A DNA stretch of 64,000 nt from Panopea generosa (GCA_029582155.1 CM055895.1:13476770-13540769), one strand, 5' to 3'; counted from the first letter of the stretch, positions 44,926 through 55,535 are shown. Notes: generated from the sequence alone by a model not told the origin. Numbers and translations: made by a program.

Positions 44926-45165
44926 TGTTTGATTGATTGATTGAAAATTTAGCGTCATTTTATGCCATCGAAGGCTAACAGACAATCAGTTAACCTAACC
45001 GCTGTTTCCTGGGATCCTGAAAGGTTAACTAGTACTCGAGCTCACCACATCTCCGCAAGTAATTGATAACTTTCCCACTTGAATCAGCGGTGAGAGACGA
45101 ATGCTAATGAGACACAATGTCAGATATTAATCATCACGGAGACTGTTGCCGGGCGGGAATTGATA
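44926..45165 (-). mobile_element. tRNA-derived SINE, family B (tail-to-body)
   Basis: The plus strand shows the tail as 'ttgattgattgattgaaaat', then the complement of the 'ggttaacc..ggatcccagg' body and 'cacttgaatcagcggtgaga'. The head is partly lost at 'gccgggcggg'. It lies 140 bp after the TM exon. Confidence 0.8.
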
Positions 45166-45519
45166 GTGTCATCAGCACTTTAAACAATGCACACAACGAC
45201 GTGCTGGATCACAGCAACTGTTCATAATATACAAGACAAGGTAATGATTTAAAACAGTATTTGTTTTTCTTTTTTCTCCAATAAGTGCCTTTTTAAACTT
45301 TTTTCAGTTGAAGAACTTGTTATTTAACTAGAGGCACCTTTATTTAAAAAAAAACTACAGAGGCAAACAATGAGCAATAGCGTGTAGGTTATATTAAAAA
45401 TGTAAACACGAAATTTGAGTAGGGAACGTCGAGTTTTGAATGTATAAACTCTGATCTGTTTATCTGTAACCTAGGGAGACGGCAGGGTGGTAGCGTTCAG
45501 TGTTTGTTTGGGTATAAAG

Positions 45520-45875
45520 CGTTATTTTCATGACATCGAGAGCTTACAGACGATCAGTTACCCTAACCGCATTTTAACCAGTATTCGTATCTCGTACCAT
45601 TCGTATCTCACCGCTGATTCAAATGACTGATAGATCGACTGATTTAATATTTGGCGTGGAAAAGTTACTTGCGGAGATGGGGTGTGCTAGAGCATTGGTT
45701 AATCTTTCAGGATCCCAGGAAACAGTGGTTAGGTTAACTGATCGTCTGTTAGCTCCCAATGGCAAAAAATGACGCTAAATAATCAACCAATCAATCAATT
45801 ATTTGAATCAGCGGTGAGATACGAATGGCAATGAGACGTAAAGTCGTATATCAATAATCACGGAGACTGACATTT
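45520..45875. mobile_element. Compound SINE family B (three pieces, both orientations)
   Basis: 45530-45600 is a minus-strand piece ('agcttacagacgatcagtta'). 45603-45805 is plus-strand, ending 'aatcaaccaatcaatcaatt'. 45806-45872 is minus again ('gaatcagcggtgagatacga'). The arrangement suggests insertion of one copy into another, or inversion. Confidence 0.65.
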
Positions 45876-45972
45876 TTATACAATACCTCATATAAATGTA
45901 TCAAATATAGTTTTTGTTTAAGTATACCATGGCATAATGTATATGCATTATGCTATTCAATATGAAATATTT

Positions 45973-46097
45973 AAATATAAACGTTTGAAATTTTAATTGA
46001 GGACGTTATGAGGTGAAAATCGATATGTTATTTTCTTAAATATAAACGTTTGAAATTTTAATTGAGGACGTTATGAGGTGAAAATCGATATGCTATT
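45973..46097 (+). repeat. 62-bp tandem duplication
   Basis: 'aaatataaacgtttgaaatt' + 'ttaattgaggacgttatgag' + 'gtgaaaatcgatatg.tatt' is present twice head-to-tail, with one or two differences. A recent simple duplication in the intron. Confidence 0.92.
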
Positions 46098-46726
46098 TTC
46101 TCCCCAAAACGCATGCCTCCTGTAGTTCATCTGCAGTATTTTATTCTAAATACAAGTTTCATAATGATTTTGTTTCAAAACAAATAGTTATTACACCAAA
46201 ATGTCAGGTTAAAAAAATCTAAAAGAGTCGAAAATATCAAAGTGAAAATATTGCGTGTGTGGTAATATTAAATATTATCTGACACCAGCATGTATGTTTA
46301 ATTCGTTCACTTTTGGCATCCATTGTTTGTTATTTTTATGTGAAGGTATACATTTCTGCATATACTATTTTGATATTTCAATTTGCAATGGTACCTACCC
46401 GACCAATATCTATATTGCTGTACGTATAGATTAGTGCGTATAAATGAACACATGGTCTGCGTGCTTTAAATTCAACATAGGTAAACAAACTTTCAAGTTC
46501 AAGTACATTTCCTATGACGCACTGAGGAAAACTTTAAAAGTGTATGAGGTTAAAGGTCAAGTTTATTTTACATATATTTTTAAAATTGGTTTTGAACAGT
46601 TTGATAGTTACTTCTTCTATGTTGACAAAATTTCACAACACTTTTGCTTATGTGCAATGAAGTTTTCTTGTTTTTTTTTACGCTAATTGAATAAGGAAAT
46701 TCAGGATTTAGGAAAATAACAACTTG

Positions 46727-47223
46727 TTAAAGCAACACATCCACGTTTGAACTTTTAATTTTTTTTTCTAATTGAGTTATGAGCACATTTCCCATACAAA
46801 CATGTGATCAATTAGCTGTATATGAGCATATAAACACAATCCCGAACAAAATGATGCCCAAATTATAATGCGTAACTAACACTTTATAAAACAAGCGTGT
46901 AACTCACCCGAGTCAAAAAAAATTGTCAAAATGACTTTCAAGGCAGGTAAAGTACACTACGCACTAAAACGTGATTTTTTTAATACGACTCGCATGATTC
47001 AATCTGAAGCCAAGATGGAATCCTCGGCAATTTAAAAATAATTTATAAAGCGTTTGTCACGCTTTATAATTTGGACATCTTTTTTTATAATTCTAAAGTG
47101 TTCTGGATAGTGTTTGTTAGCACATATACAGCTCACTGACCATATATTTATGTATGGGAAATGTGCTCACAACTCAATTGAAAAACTTTTTAAAAAAGTT
47201 TAAACGTGGATGTGTTGCTTTAA
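46727..47223. mobile_element. MITE with long (~130-bp) inverted ends
   Basis: The left end 'taaagcaacacatccacgtt' is mirrored by 'aacgtggatgtgttgcttta'. The arms continue through 'gagcacatttcccataca' and 'agctgtatatg.gc'. TTAA flanks the ends. Interior 'ttataaagcgtttgtcacgc' + 'tttataattt' is a second, shorter palindrome. Length ~497 bp. Confidence 0.85.
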
Positions 47224-47714
47224 TAAACGACGAACCGTTCTAAAGAAAACTTTAAGTCTCCAAATGGAAGGTTTGTGAGTTTGTGTTGCCAATCAAAATT
47301 CAATATGACCGCCGTTGCTAAATAAAAACTTAAAATTATAAAATATGAAATATTTGTGTGTTTTTCTTATTCAGATATTCCACCATTAATTCATTGTGCA
47401 TATAGTCTCAAGGTCGGCCTTTCTCAACTTTTTGTATTTTGTCTTCATAAAGTTATTCAAGATGGCTGCCACAGGTCACAAAGTTTGTCTTGAGTTATTA
47501 AGGAAAATGCATAAACATGATAATTACGCGTTAACCACTGAACCGATTTCAACACATATTTTGTCACACTTTCTGATTTGTGTTTTTGTAACTTTCAATT
47601 TTTGTATATATAAACCAACTTTCTGACAGAACATGCTTGTTTAATTGAAAATGCGTGACAGATATAATATTCTAACTGCACTGTTCTTCAAGGCTCTTGT
47701 TTTTTATCTATTAG

Positions 47715-48344
47715 GCATGGTAAACGTTCATCTGACAAAAATAAAAAGGCACATTCAAAGAAGAAAGTGATTAATATGTATCAACACCAAAACAACGGCT
47801 ATGGCTACCAACCACGGGAAGTACATAACCATCATCATCATTACCCGAATGGTGCCGTCAAACAAGACAGACGTATGCCCTTAGATCCTTATCCGAACGG
47901 TGCCCTTAAACATGAGAGACGTATGCCCCTGGACCCTGTCCGTATACAGCCAATACCACACCCATATGCAACTTACCATGGTCCGCCCCCTGCATTAAGA
48001 GAAATGCCACAATCATATGGTGAAGGCGCACCCCCTATAGTGATACCATTGGCGCACGGCGGTACGGTGGCCATGCGACCGGACCCAAGACCGGTGATAC
48101 AAAGATCAAATAAACGTCGCGATCCAGCCCCGCAAGGGACGTCCAATCATAGATCATATAGTAAACAAACAGGGCCTCATCAAGAATATGTGATACAGCC
48201 GTCTTACGATGGAATACCGGTCATACGTCCTGTAATTTACATTGATGACGACACCCAACCAGACAGACATAGGTCAAAGTCAAGATCGAAGTCACGTGAG
48301 AGAAGAAAGTCAGGTGAATTACCTGGAGCGGCGGCTCGTATTGT
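47715..48344 (+). CDS. Gene 2 exon: basic, His- and Pro-rich cytoplasmic segment
   Basis: The acceptor is 'tttttatctattag' (AG 47713-47714) and the donor GT|gtaagt at 48345. Phase 2 in and out. It encodes residues 56-265: a Lys-rich juxtamembrane part, a VHNHHHHY cluster (91-98), a perfect-length tandem duplication of 16 aa (YPNGAVKQDRRMPLDP at 98-113, YPNGALKHERRMPLDP at 114-129), Pro-rich segments (PIPHPYATYHGPPPALREMP), a Tyr/Ile/Pro stretch (YVIQPSYDGIPVIRPVIYID), and an Arg/Ser block DRHRSKSRSKSRERRKSGE (about 238-256). It appears disordered. The apparent stop after 'ARIV' is just read-through into the donor. Confidence 0.88.
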
Positions 48345-48459
48345 GTAAGTAAAAGTTCAGTTAAGGAACTGATTTCATCTGCTGTACGTTCATTTTCGTG
48401 AGATAAGATTTAAGGCATATGAAACAAGTCAGTGTTTACTACCATAAAGAGGACTGAAG

Positions 48460-48910
48460 GAGTCAAATGGGATACTAGTAAACAATTTTTGATTTTTAAC
48501 AGAATTATGACCTTTTTTTATACTTACAAATGTCTGGTTATTTTTTAGACAAGCTCATATATTTCAGTTATCACTACCCGTACATCAACGAAACTTCACG
48601 AGTGTTTTCACAGTCGTAAATGGGATTCGTATCTCAGTAATCACTTTCCATATACGAATAAAACTTCTCATGTGTCTGCATTACCATATATATATCAAAA
48701 CGACTCCAGAGGAAATGTAGAATAACCCTGTTTTGATTTTAGGCATAATTATGTCCCTTTTATCTAGTTTTCTGGTTAAAGCTTTATGCAAACTCCTATC
48801 TCAGTTATTAAAATATTTATATTCCATTAATATTCACATGTGTTTCTATTACCATCGAAGAGACTCGGGAAACAAGTGGGTACCCAACTCCCATTTTTAA
48901 AAAAAAAATT
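48460..48910 (+). repeat. Decayed interspersed repeat ('acagaattatg' family)
   Basis: Three diverged units contain 'taacagaattatgacc', 'acatcaacgaaacttcacga' and 'accatcgaagagactcggga'. It is related to 26640-26760 and 15990-16540. Confidence 0.55.
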
Positions 48911-48924
48911 GTATCATTGCTAGT

Positions 48925-49090
48925 GTAAATATGTATTATACTGTTTATATGCTATTAGATATATGTATTACACTGTTTATATGATATTAGATATATGTAT
49001 TATACTGTTTGTATGATATAAGATATATGTATTATACTGTTTATATGCTATTGGATATATGTGTTATTGGGTATATGTGTAATATAGTTT
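48925..49090 (+). repeat. ~30-bp AT-rich tandem repeat
   Basis: Four to five units of 'gatatatgtattatactgtt' + 'tatatgctatta', with small changes. It is intronic, just upstream of the microexon. Confidence 0.8.
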
Positions 49091-49215
49091 ATATGCCATT
49101 CCCGATTGCTATAATATAAACAATATTATAATATACATGTTAACGCTCTCGTTTTCCTATTTTAGTTTATTTTGATATTCACATTTATACTGAATTGATG
49201 TTCGATCTGTTGTAG

Positions 49216-49243
49216 GGATATACCATTTGATGACAATACAGAG
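49216..49243 (+). CDS. Gene 2 28-nt microexon
   Basis: The acceptor is 'tcgatctgttgtag' (AG 49214-49215) and the donor GAG|gtaagt at 49244. It completes Val265 and encodes DIPFDDNTE, leaving phase 0. It joins ...GAAARIV to VNEPAVKDT without a stop. Because it is 28 nt, skipping it would shift the frame. Confidence 0.8.
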
Positions 49244-49439
49244 GTAAGTTTAATTTGCTGTACATTGGGAGTTCAATATGTCGAAAACTTTAACTGTAGA
49301 ACATTTATAACTGTACACGAATGTTCATCGTGACTAGACGGCATGTCCTGACACTGTCACACTATTTTTTTTTAGTTTTATATTAATTTATTTTAGTTTG
49401 ATTGCGTTGAAGATCAGAGCTTATATGAACCACTATCGA

Positions 49440-49560
49440 GTACGCTTCTTGGATAGAACCTGTACTGAGTGTTGTAATTTATGAGAGGCATTGGGTCGAG
49501 CTGGTCGAACCCGCAACCTCTGACGTGTGCGGTCAACACTCTATCCACTGTCGCACTAGA
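49440..49560 (-). mobile_element. tRNA-derived SINE, family E
   Basis: The minus-strand head 'gtgcgacagtggatagagtg' is followed by the B box 'gcgggttcgaccag' and a body with 'ggttctatccaagaagcg'. Parallel to 34688-34772. Confidence 0.65.
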
Positions 49561-49939
49561 TCTGTATCTTCAAATGCCGGTGTCTAGGCATTTGGTTTAG
49601 ATAAAGGTCTTTGTGGTTTGTGGCTTTATATAATGAATTGGCAGTTAAACCACATTGAACATTCCAATCATTATTTCAAACTGCTGTGTCCTTCTAAAGT
49701 CATAACGTTTGGTACATTACAAGTATTGTCAAGGCATTCGTATAACGTTTATAGTTGTGAAAATGATGCTTGAAAAAGTGCTAACATTTCAATAGCCAAT
49801 CCTGTTTTTATCTCTACTGGCTAAAGGCCACAGAAGTATATATCATGCTAATTTGTCCGTCGTGCGTACGTTCCTCGTTTCTTTATCTTTTCTTGTAAAC
49901 GCTGTAGCACATTCAGGATGTTTATATCATGATAGCTCG

Positions 49940-50775
49940 AACGGGGTCTTCAGTCGGCCAGATTTGACTGAAACAATAGTTATGTTTGAGCTGGCCAGGT
50001 TGGACTGAAACAATAGAGTTAAGTTTGAACCGACCAGATTGGACTGAAACAATAGAGTTATGTTTGAGCCGGCCAGATTGGACTGAGACAATAGAGTTAT
50101 GTTTGAGCCGGCCAGATTGGACTGAAACAATAGAGTTATGTTTGAGCCGGCCAGATTGGACTGAAACAATAGAGTTATGTTTGAGCCGGCCAGATTGGAC
50201 TGAGACAATAGAGTTATGTTTGAACCGGCCAGATTTGACTGAAACAATAGAGTTATGTTTGAACCGGCCAGATTGGACTGAAACAATAGAGTTATGTTTG
50301 AGCCGGCCAGATTGGACTGAAACAATAGAGTTATGTTTGAGCCGGCCAGATTGGACTGAAACAATAGAGTTATGTTTGAGCCGGCCAGATTGGACTGAAA
50401 CAATAGAGTTAAGTTTGAACTGGCCAGATTGGACTGAAACAATAGAGTTATGTTTGAGCCGGCCAGATTGGACTGAAACAATAGAGCTATGTTTGAGCTG
50501 GCCAGATTGGACTGAAACAATAGAGTTAAGTTTGAACCGGCCAGATTGGACTGAAACAATAGAGTTATGTTTGAGCCGGCCAGATTGGACTGAAACAATA
50601 GAGTTATGTTTGAGCCGGCAAAATGGACTGAAACAATAGAGTTAAGTTTGAACCGGCAAGATTGGACTGAAACAATAGAGTTATGTTTGAACCGGCCAGA
50701 TTGGACTGAAACAAAACAATAAAGTTATGTTTGAACCAGCCAGATTGGACTGAAACAATAGAGTTATGCTTCAAT
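49940..50775 (+). repeat. 39-bp minisatellite (~21 copies)
   Basis: Units of 'agccggccagattggactga' + 'aacaatagagttatgtttg', with gcc/acc/ctg variants. Open frames on both strands repeat every 13 residues because 39 is a multiple of three. It lies in the intron before the last exon. The unit is notably GC-richer than the flanks. Confidence 0.95.
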
Positions 50776-50789
50776 CAGCTATGAGAAAA

Positions 50790-51570
50790 GTCAACACCGT
50801 GTAACCGGAGTCAGCTCTGAACATATTAATTTCACATGAGTTATGCCCCTTTCATAACATAATCAATATCTGATGAATAAACCGACAAATAATGTCAACA
50901 CAATATTGCTAATTACAACACTTTGCATGGGATTGTATTCCATGTTCGCACGTTTAATTTTGCATGTGTTATGTCCATGGGTTTATCATTTATAAAATTG
51001 TACGTTATGCAACATCTGCTCAGTATTGATTGAATCTTTTTAGAATTGTAGACAAAAAACAGTTATCATTAGACCTTGCATGGGATTGCATTTAGTATGG
51101 TGTACCGTTGGGATCATCGCGTCATAAGGTCAAGGTCACTAATAAACAGTATCGCTCAGTATCTGTTATTTCCTTCACGATATTTTGATGAAAATGTGTA
51201 TTTTCCCTGTTGGTTCCTACCATGGAAGGGAAAACTGGTTTTAAGGTTAAACCATTGAATATCAGCGCAATTGATACTTAAAAATCGTAAAACAATTTTC
51301 CGGCGCTCAATACTTTTAGTGTCCTTTCGTATAATTTGATGACTTATATTCAATATAGGTTTTTAACATGAAAAGGAAGATAGGGAGTTGTGTACAGGTT
51401 AATGGTGTTCAAGATCACTGTTACTAAAATAGAAAAAAAAATAGTTTCCGCTCAATAACTTTATCTTAAGATATTGTATTGCAATTTTATGTACAGGTTT
51501 CAAACTTGAAAAGGAAGTTCGGGATTAGTCTGAAGAATAAATGGCCAATGTCACCTATAATTACTAAATA
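50790..51570 (+). repeat. Decayed tandem-core repeat
   Basis: 'acaacactttgcatgggatt' and 'agaccttgcatgggattgca', then 'aaggtcaaggtcactaataa' and 'gttaatggtgttcaagatca', show ~125-140-bp periodicity related to the 'ggtcaaggtcac' family. Confidence 0.5.
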
Positions 51571-51795
51571 AAACAAAGAATTTTTAAACGTTGACGCTCC
51601 TTATAACATTTACAACCATCACGAATAATGCTTCTGGTCAGCTGATTACGGGCGTATATTGACTGTTTTGCATTTTTGGTTTTAATATTACATGGATTTT
51701 GTCCGTTTTGATATAAACAGTATATTCTCAATATTTATTCGCTTAATAAGTTGAACAAATATTATTCTCAAATATTGAATACTTTGCATTCTTTT

Positions 51796-52280
51796 TTATG
51801 CCAACACTGTTGAAGGCGTTTGGCATATAAGTGCTTGTCTTCTCCGACCGCCCGCTCTTCCGTCCGTCTGTCAGTCCGATCGTTAGTTAATCCGTTCAAT
51901 TGCAACTTGGTATACAGTATTGCGACAAATGGATATTTACATATTGTCGGGATGTTTGGATTGGTGTTTAACCTTAGTAAACATCATCAGCATCAAGTTG
52001 ACATGTGCATTTTGTTGGGTCGATCAAGTTCGATTTTTATATGACCTTTTAACGATGTAAATGACAATATATATTTCTATCGTAAACTCCTCAAATTGCA
52101 GCATTTGCTACCATAATGTTATGAAAGGATCTCCAATTCAAAGTTCAGTAAACGGCATACGACTCATTAAATTTAAAACAAACAATTTGTACATACTGAA
52201 ACAATAATGGCACAGTTTGACATGCATTTCCGTATAGTTTCATCAATGTGTATGGGCAGAATTGTGAATAAAGCTGTTTT
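51796..52280 (+). repeat. Hairpin-headed repeat, degraded
   Basis: The head 'tatgccaacactgttgaagg' + 'cgtttggcata' can pair TATGCCAA with TTGGCATA, and is followed by a pyrimidine-rich 'ccgtccgtctgtcagtccg'. This is the same layout as the element at 24856. The 74-codon frame at 51820 is within it. Confidence 0.55.
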
Positions 52281-52879
52281 CCGGATCATAGACCAATTAT
52301 CTTGGCGCAGTCAAAATGTTCATGTCTTTAATATATTTGGGTAATGTGTTTGTATTGTGCAAAATACCGTCTGAATGTGCCGCAATTTTTAACAAAAAGC
52401 TAATAACAGAATCAACTTTTATACAAAACGGAAAAGTGTTACATTGTAATAGGTTGTTGACACATTATTTTCTATGAAATGTTTTAAGGTTTTCTTAATG
52501 AACAAAGTGACAATGGCTACACTTTGTTCGATATTGGTTCAACATATTTAAAAGTCAGCCTCAAAGAGTGTAAATGTCACATTTTGTCTTTAAACTCTAG
52601 TTTTAAAGCTTTGTCGCAGGTTGTGATTTACATTTACTTTGCATGCTTGCAGTTGTGTGAATGTAACTTGGCACAAGGATGCATGCTTATAAATTATGTT
52701 TAGGCATTTTGTATCATAAAAGAGCTGCTATATACAAGTCCAAGGCGAAAAGTGTGAAAAAATCTTGGGCTTATAATGTATTACTCTCTGTGAAAGTTTG
52801 TGCAAGTTGTGTATAACAACTTTACTCCCAGTTCTATGATATATATTCACTTTAACCAAATGCTAGCTCTATTTTCATT

Positions 52880-53043
52880 TACAGTTAAACCTGTGTTAGC
52901 GGTCACATCTATCAATCAGCCACATTTGCTATTTCCCTTGTCTGTGCTTTGAGAGCAAAAAAATCTGTATAAAGCAACAACCTGTCTTAAAGGATCACAT
53001 TTGCTCATTCCCTTGACTGGCAACTTAAAACATGATTTACTGT
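52880..53043 (-). mobile_element. MITE-1 copy 6 (diverged)
   Basis: The left end is 'tacagttaaacctgtgttag' and the right end 'cttaaaacatgatttactgt'. Internal 'aagcaacaacctgtcttaaa' is conserved. The most diverged of the six copies. Confidence 0.8.
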
Positions 53044-53204
53044 TCGTGTATTATATAAACATTACAACCTTTGAGTTCAGCATCTCATTAATTGGAGACC
53101 AAAACTTTTATTTATTATTTATATGAACTGTTGTAAATATATCCTGCTTAGTAATGTTTGGTATAGATCACAGTATAAATATTGTAAGGGGAATACCTTG
53201 TCTA

Positions 53205-53475
53205 ATATCGTCCTGGGTACCAGCCCAAGCAAACCCTTGTACTCCTAGTCTGTAGAATGAACCAAGCTCTCCCGATTGGGTCCGTTCAGTAGTAATTGTT
53301 TCTAAGCACGCTTATTGGTCAGTTGCTTCAGGAAAAGTTTGAATGACGTCATAATTTATTAAGCGTCGAATTACTATGAATTGTGGGACAGGCATAGAAT
53401 TCCCTTCTTTTTCAATTGGTGGTTAAAAGACGTGATTCGGGAGGTATCAGGTTCTGGGATAGACTTCTTGTACTC
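53205..53475 (+). mobile_element. Unclassified element, + copy (left of last exon)
   Basis: It carries 'agtctgtagaatgaaccaag' + 'ctctcccgattgggtcc', 'tattggtcagttgcttca', 'tactatgaattgtgggacag' + 'gcatagaattccct' and 'caggttctgggatagact'. An inverted relative lies at 55303-55535. No clear terminal repeats; ends approximate. Confidence 0.7.
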
Positions 53476-53817
53476 CTCATTCTCCGCACACGTGTTTTCT
53501 TTTTAAATGCTGCTGATGAAGCAGGCTGCATAGAAGGTCGAAATTCGGTGAACACTAATACTTATGCACATGTGATTAAGTATAAACTGCAGCGTTAAAT
53601 GATATAAAAGAATTGATAATCTGATTTTCAAAAAATGATTTCTAAACACTTTTTTAAAAAAAAGTCAATAAAAGGAAGATCTGTATTTTGTTGCTCATTC
53701 TCGTTTATCTTCGAAAATAACCATAACAAGGTTAGATGATTACCATTAGTGAATGCTATACTTTAACGTTTATACGTTTTTTTCTCTTGAAAATAACTTG
53801 TTTTCTCTACATTATAG

Positions 53818-55191
53818 GTGAATGAACCAGCTGTCAAAGACACCAACGGTCGTCCATCTCAGTCATTGTCAGCGTCACACACACCTTCCAAAAGGCGATC
53901 TCCAGAAATGTCCCGGGCGTCGTCTACTACCAAACTTATAAATGAACCGCGTATGTCAATGCAAGATGATAATAAGGATAGAGATAGCGACAGTGATGCA
54001 TCGTTTTCATCGAAGGCACCGTCTTTCAAATGGGCACACGGCGAGTTTCGAGCCCCTGACCCCGCCGACGGGGACGTCATGTTCTACCCTGCGAGCGAGA
54101 ATGTTCAAACTGAGACACACCGTCCGTCTGAGACAAATCCACCAGTATATGGGTATACAAAGGTAATTGGGGCGAATAATGAAGCGTACGAACCAGAGGG
54201 TAAGTCACGTGAAGAAGTGTATGGATACACTTCGGTTATAAAATCTTCAATGAGGCAAAATGCTGATCTGGCAACTTCAAAGCAGGAATCATATGGCGAA
54301 ACATCTGCCAGTCGGGAAAACCAGGGTTATGAAATCCCAGCATCGCTTGGAAGGACAACATCGCAGTTTAACGATGAACCCATTCGGTACGAAACGGAAC
54401 ATGGACGAGCCACAAGCGGATCATACACAGCAAATATTGGAGCATCCATGTCAGATCGTCTCACGTCATTAGTTGAAGATGGTGACAAATCTAGATTCAA
54501 TCATTACAATATTGGGGCGATGAATTTCGCTGACGAGAACGAAGAAAACGACGAACCAGTACAGATGAGAGTGAGACGCTCTCAAACACCCCCACTTGAT
54601 ATACCAAGGGACATTTTCTATTCTCAGTCTTCAAAACAACGCCCTTCTACTCCCCCTAATGATATTCCATTAATCACCCCTAGAGAATCTACGGAAATCC
54701 CCCCATTGAATCTTCAGAGTTCAGTTAACACACCTCGCAGTTTTAATATAAGTAATCGACCTCCGTCACCAGCGGCAGATTTCCCTATAACACCCAAAAC
54801 ATCAGTAAAGTCTCCTCGACCACCATCCCCTCCCTTCGATATAGACACAAACAGATCTGAGCAAACTACAAGCGCAAACAGATCTTCATTGTCAACATCG
54901 ACAAAAAGGTCTGCGCCGGTTGACCCAACAACCGGTCAACCTGGCTCTTTCCAAGCAAGGCAGAGATTTATTGAGGCCCATTTGGCAGCCCAGGGCGCAC
55001 CACAAGGTCCCCCTGCAAATAAATCATCTGCAGTCCATTTCAACAAAAACACGGAAGTGTTTCTGCAATCACAACCAAATAGTCCACGTGACAATATCCC
55101 ATTGCCTCCAACCCCTCAAAACGTCCCCATGGTACAATTTACTCCAGGCGTAGTTCCTCCAGCCCCTCCACCGCCGCCATTTTTAAAATAA
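53818..55191 (+). CDS. Gene 2 terminal exon: tyrosine motifs and proline-rich tail
   Basis: The acceptor is 'tctctacattatag' (AG 53816-53817); phase 0; it encodes residues 275-731 and TAA at 55189-55191. Composition is Ser/Pro/Thr/Asp-rich and disordered. Two matching tyrosine motifs, VYGYTKVI (384-391) and VYGYTSVI (408-415), are spaced 24 residues apart and contain YxxV/YxxI-type SH2 sites. A run of proline-directed motifs follows (TPPLDIPRDI, TPPNDIPLITPR, RPPSPAADFPITP, RPPSPPFDI, SPRDNIPLPPTP) with many SP/TP sites. The C-terminus is VVPPAPPPPPFLK, a polyproline of SH3, profilin or EVH1 type. No enzyme domain was seen. It is likely a scaffold or signalling tail beneath the membrane (inference). 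Confidence 0.9.
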   Translation: MNEPAVKDTNGRPSQSLSASHTPSKRRSPEMSRASSTTKLINEPRMSMQDDNKDRDSDSDASFSSKAPSFKWAHGEFRAPDPADGDVMFYPASENVQTETHRPSETNPPVYGYTKVIGANNEAYEPEGKSREEVYGYTSVIKSSMRQNADLATSKQESYGETSASRENQGYEIPASLGRTTSQFNDEPIRYETEHGRATSGSYTANIGASMSDRLTSLVEDGDKSRFNHYNIGAMNFADENEENDEPVQMRVRRSQTPPLDIPRDIFYSQSSKQRPSTPPNDIPLITPRESTEIPPLNLQSSVNTPRSFNISNRPPSPAADFPITPKTSVKSPRPPSPPFDIDTNRSEQTTSANRSSLSTSTKRSAPVDPTTGQPGSFQARQRFIEAHLAAQGAPQGPPANKSSAVHFNKNTEVFLQSQPNSPRDNIPLPPTPQNVPMVQFTPGVVPPAPPPPPFLK

Positions 55192-55302
55192 TTGTGTATG
55201 GCATTCTGATTTATTGTGAAGTTATGTCATCGAATCTTAGCTGGTGTATTGTACAGTACCATTGATGATATATTGGTAACTATATATATATTACGTTATG
55301 GC

Positions 55303-55535
55303 AGGCTCTAGTCTATCCCAGAACCCGTATCAGGTTTATTAACCACCAATGAAAAGCAGGGAATTCTATGCCTGTTCCATAATTCATAGTAGTTGAACGC
55401 TTACTAAACTGTGACGTCATAAAACTTTCCGTTGAAACAACTGACCAATCAACGTGCTCAAAAGTGGCGTTCCCAATATTACTATTTAATGGACGCAATC
55501 GGGAGAGCTGGGTCCTTACTACAGACTAGACGGAC
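55303..55535 (-). mobile_element. Unclassified element, - copy (right of last exon)
   Basis: The complement of this segment matches 53205-53475 block by block ('gtctagtctgtagtaaggac', 'agctctcccgattgcgtcc', 'gattggtcagttgtttcaac', 'tactatgaattatggaacag', 'gggttctgggatagact'). The two copies face each other across the 1.4-kb last exon. Confidence 0.7.

Larger units (their letters stand above)
35353..55191 (+). other. Gene 2 span: single-pass membrane protein with proline-rich tail
   Basis: Exons 35353-35410 (proposed), 44681-44786, 47715-48344, 49216-49243 and 53818-55191 total 2196 nt, which is 731 codons plus stop, with phases 1, 2, 2, 0. The product would be a signal peptide, a six-to-ten-residue ectodomain, one helix and a ~675-residue cytoplasmic tail. 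No family was recognised. If the signal exon is wrong, a larger ectodomain would be encoded by exons not found here. Repeats make up much of the 9.3-kb first intron. Confidence 0.7.

Noticed and set aside
47396-47626. Additional exon of gene 2 before 47715
   Set aside because: No acceptor/donor pair with the right phase, and the known exons already join in frame without it.
49927-50639. Open frames of ~220 codons on both strands
   Set aside because: Products of the 39-bp minisatellite. No start context, splice sites or flanking coding sequence.
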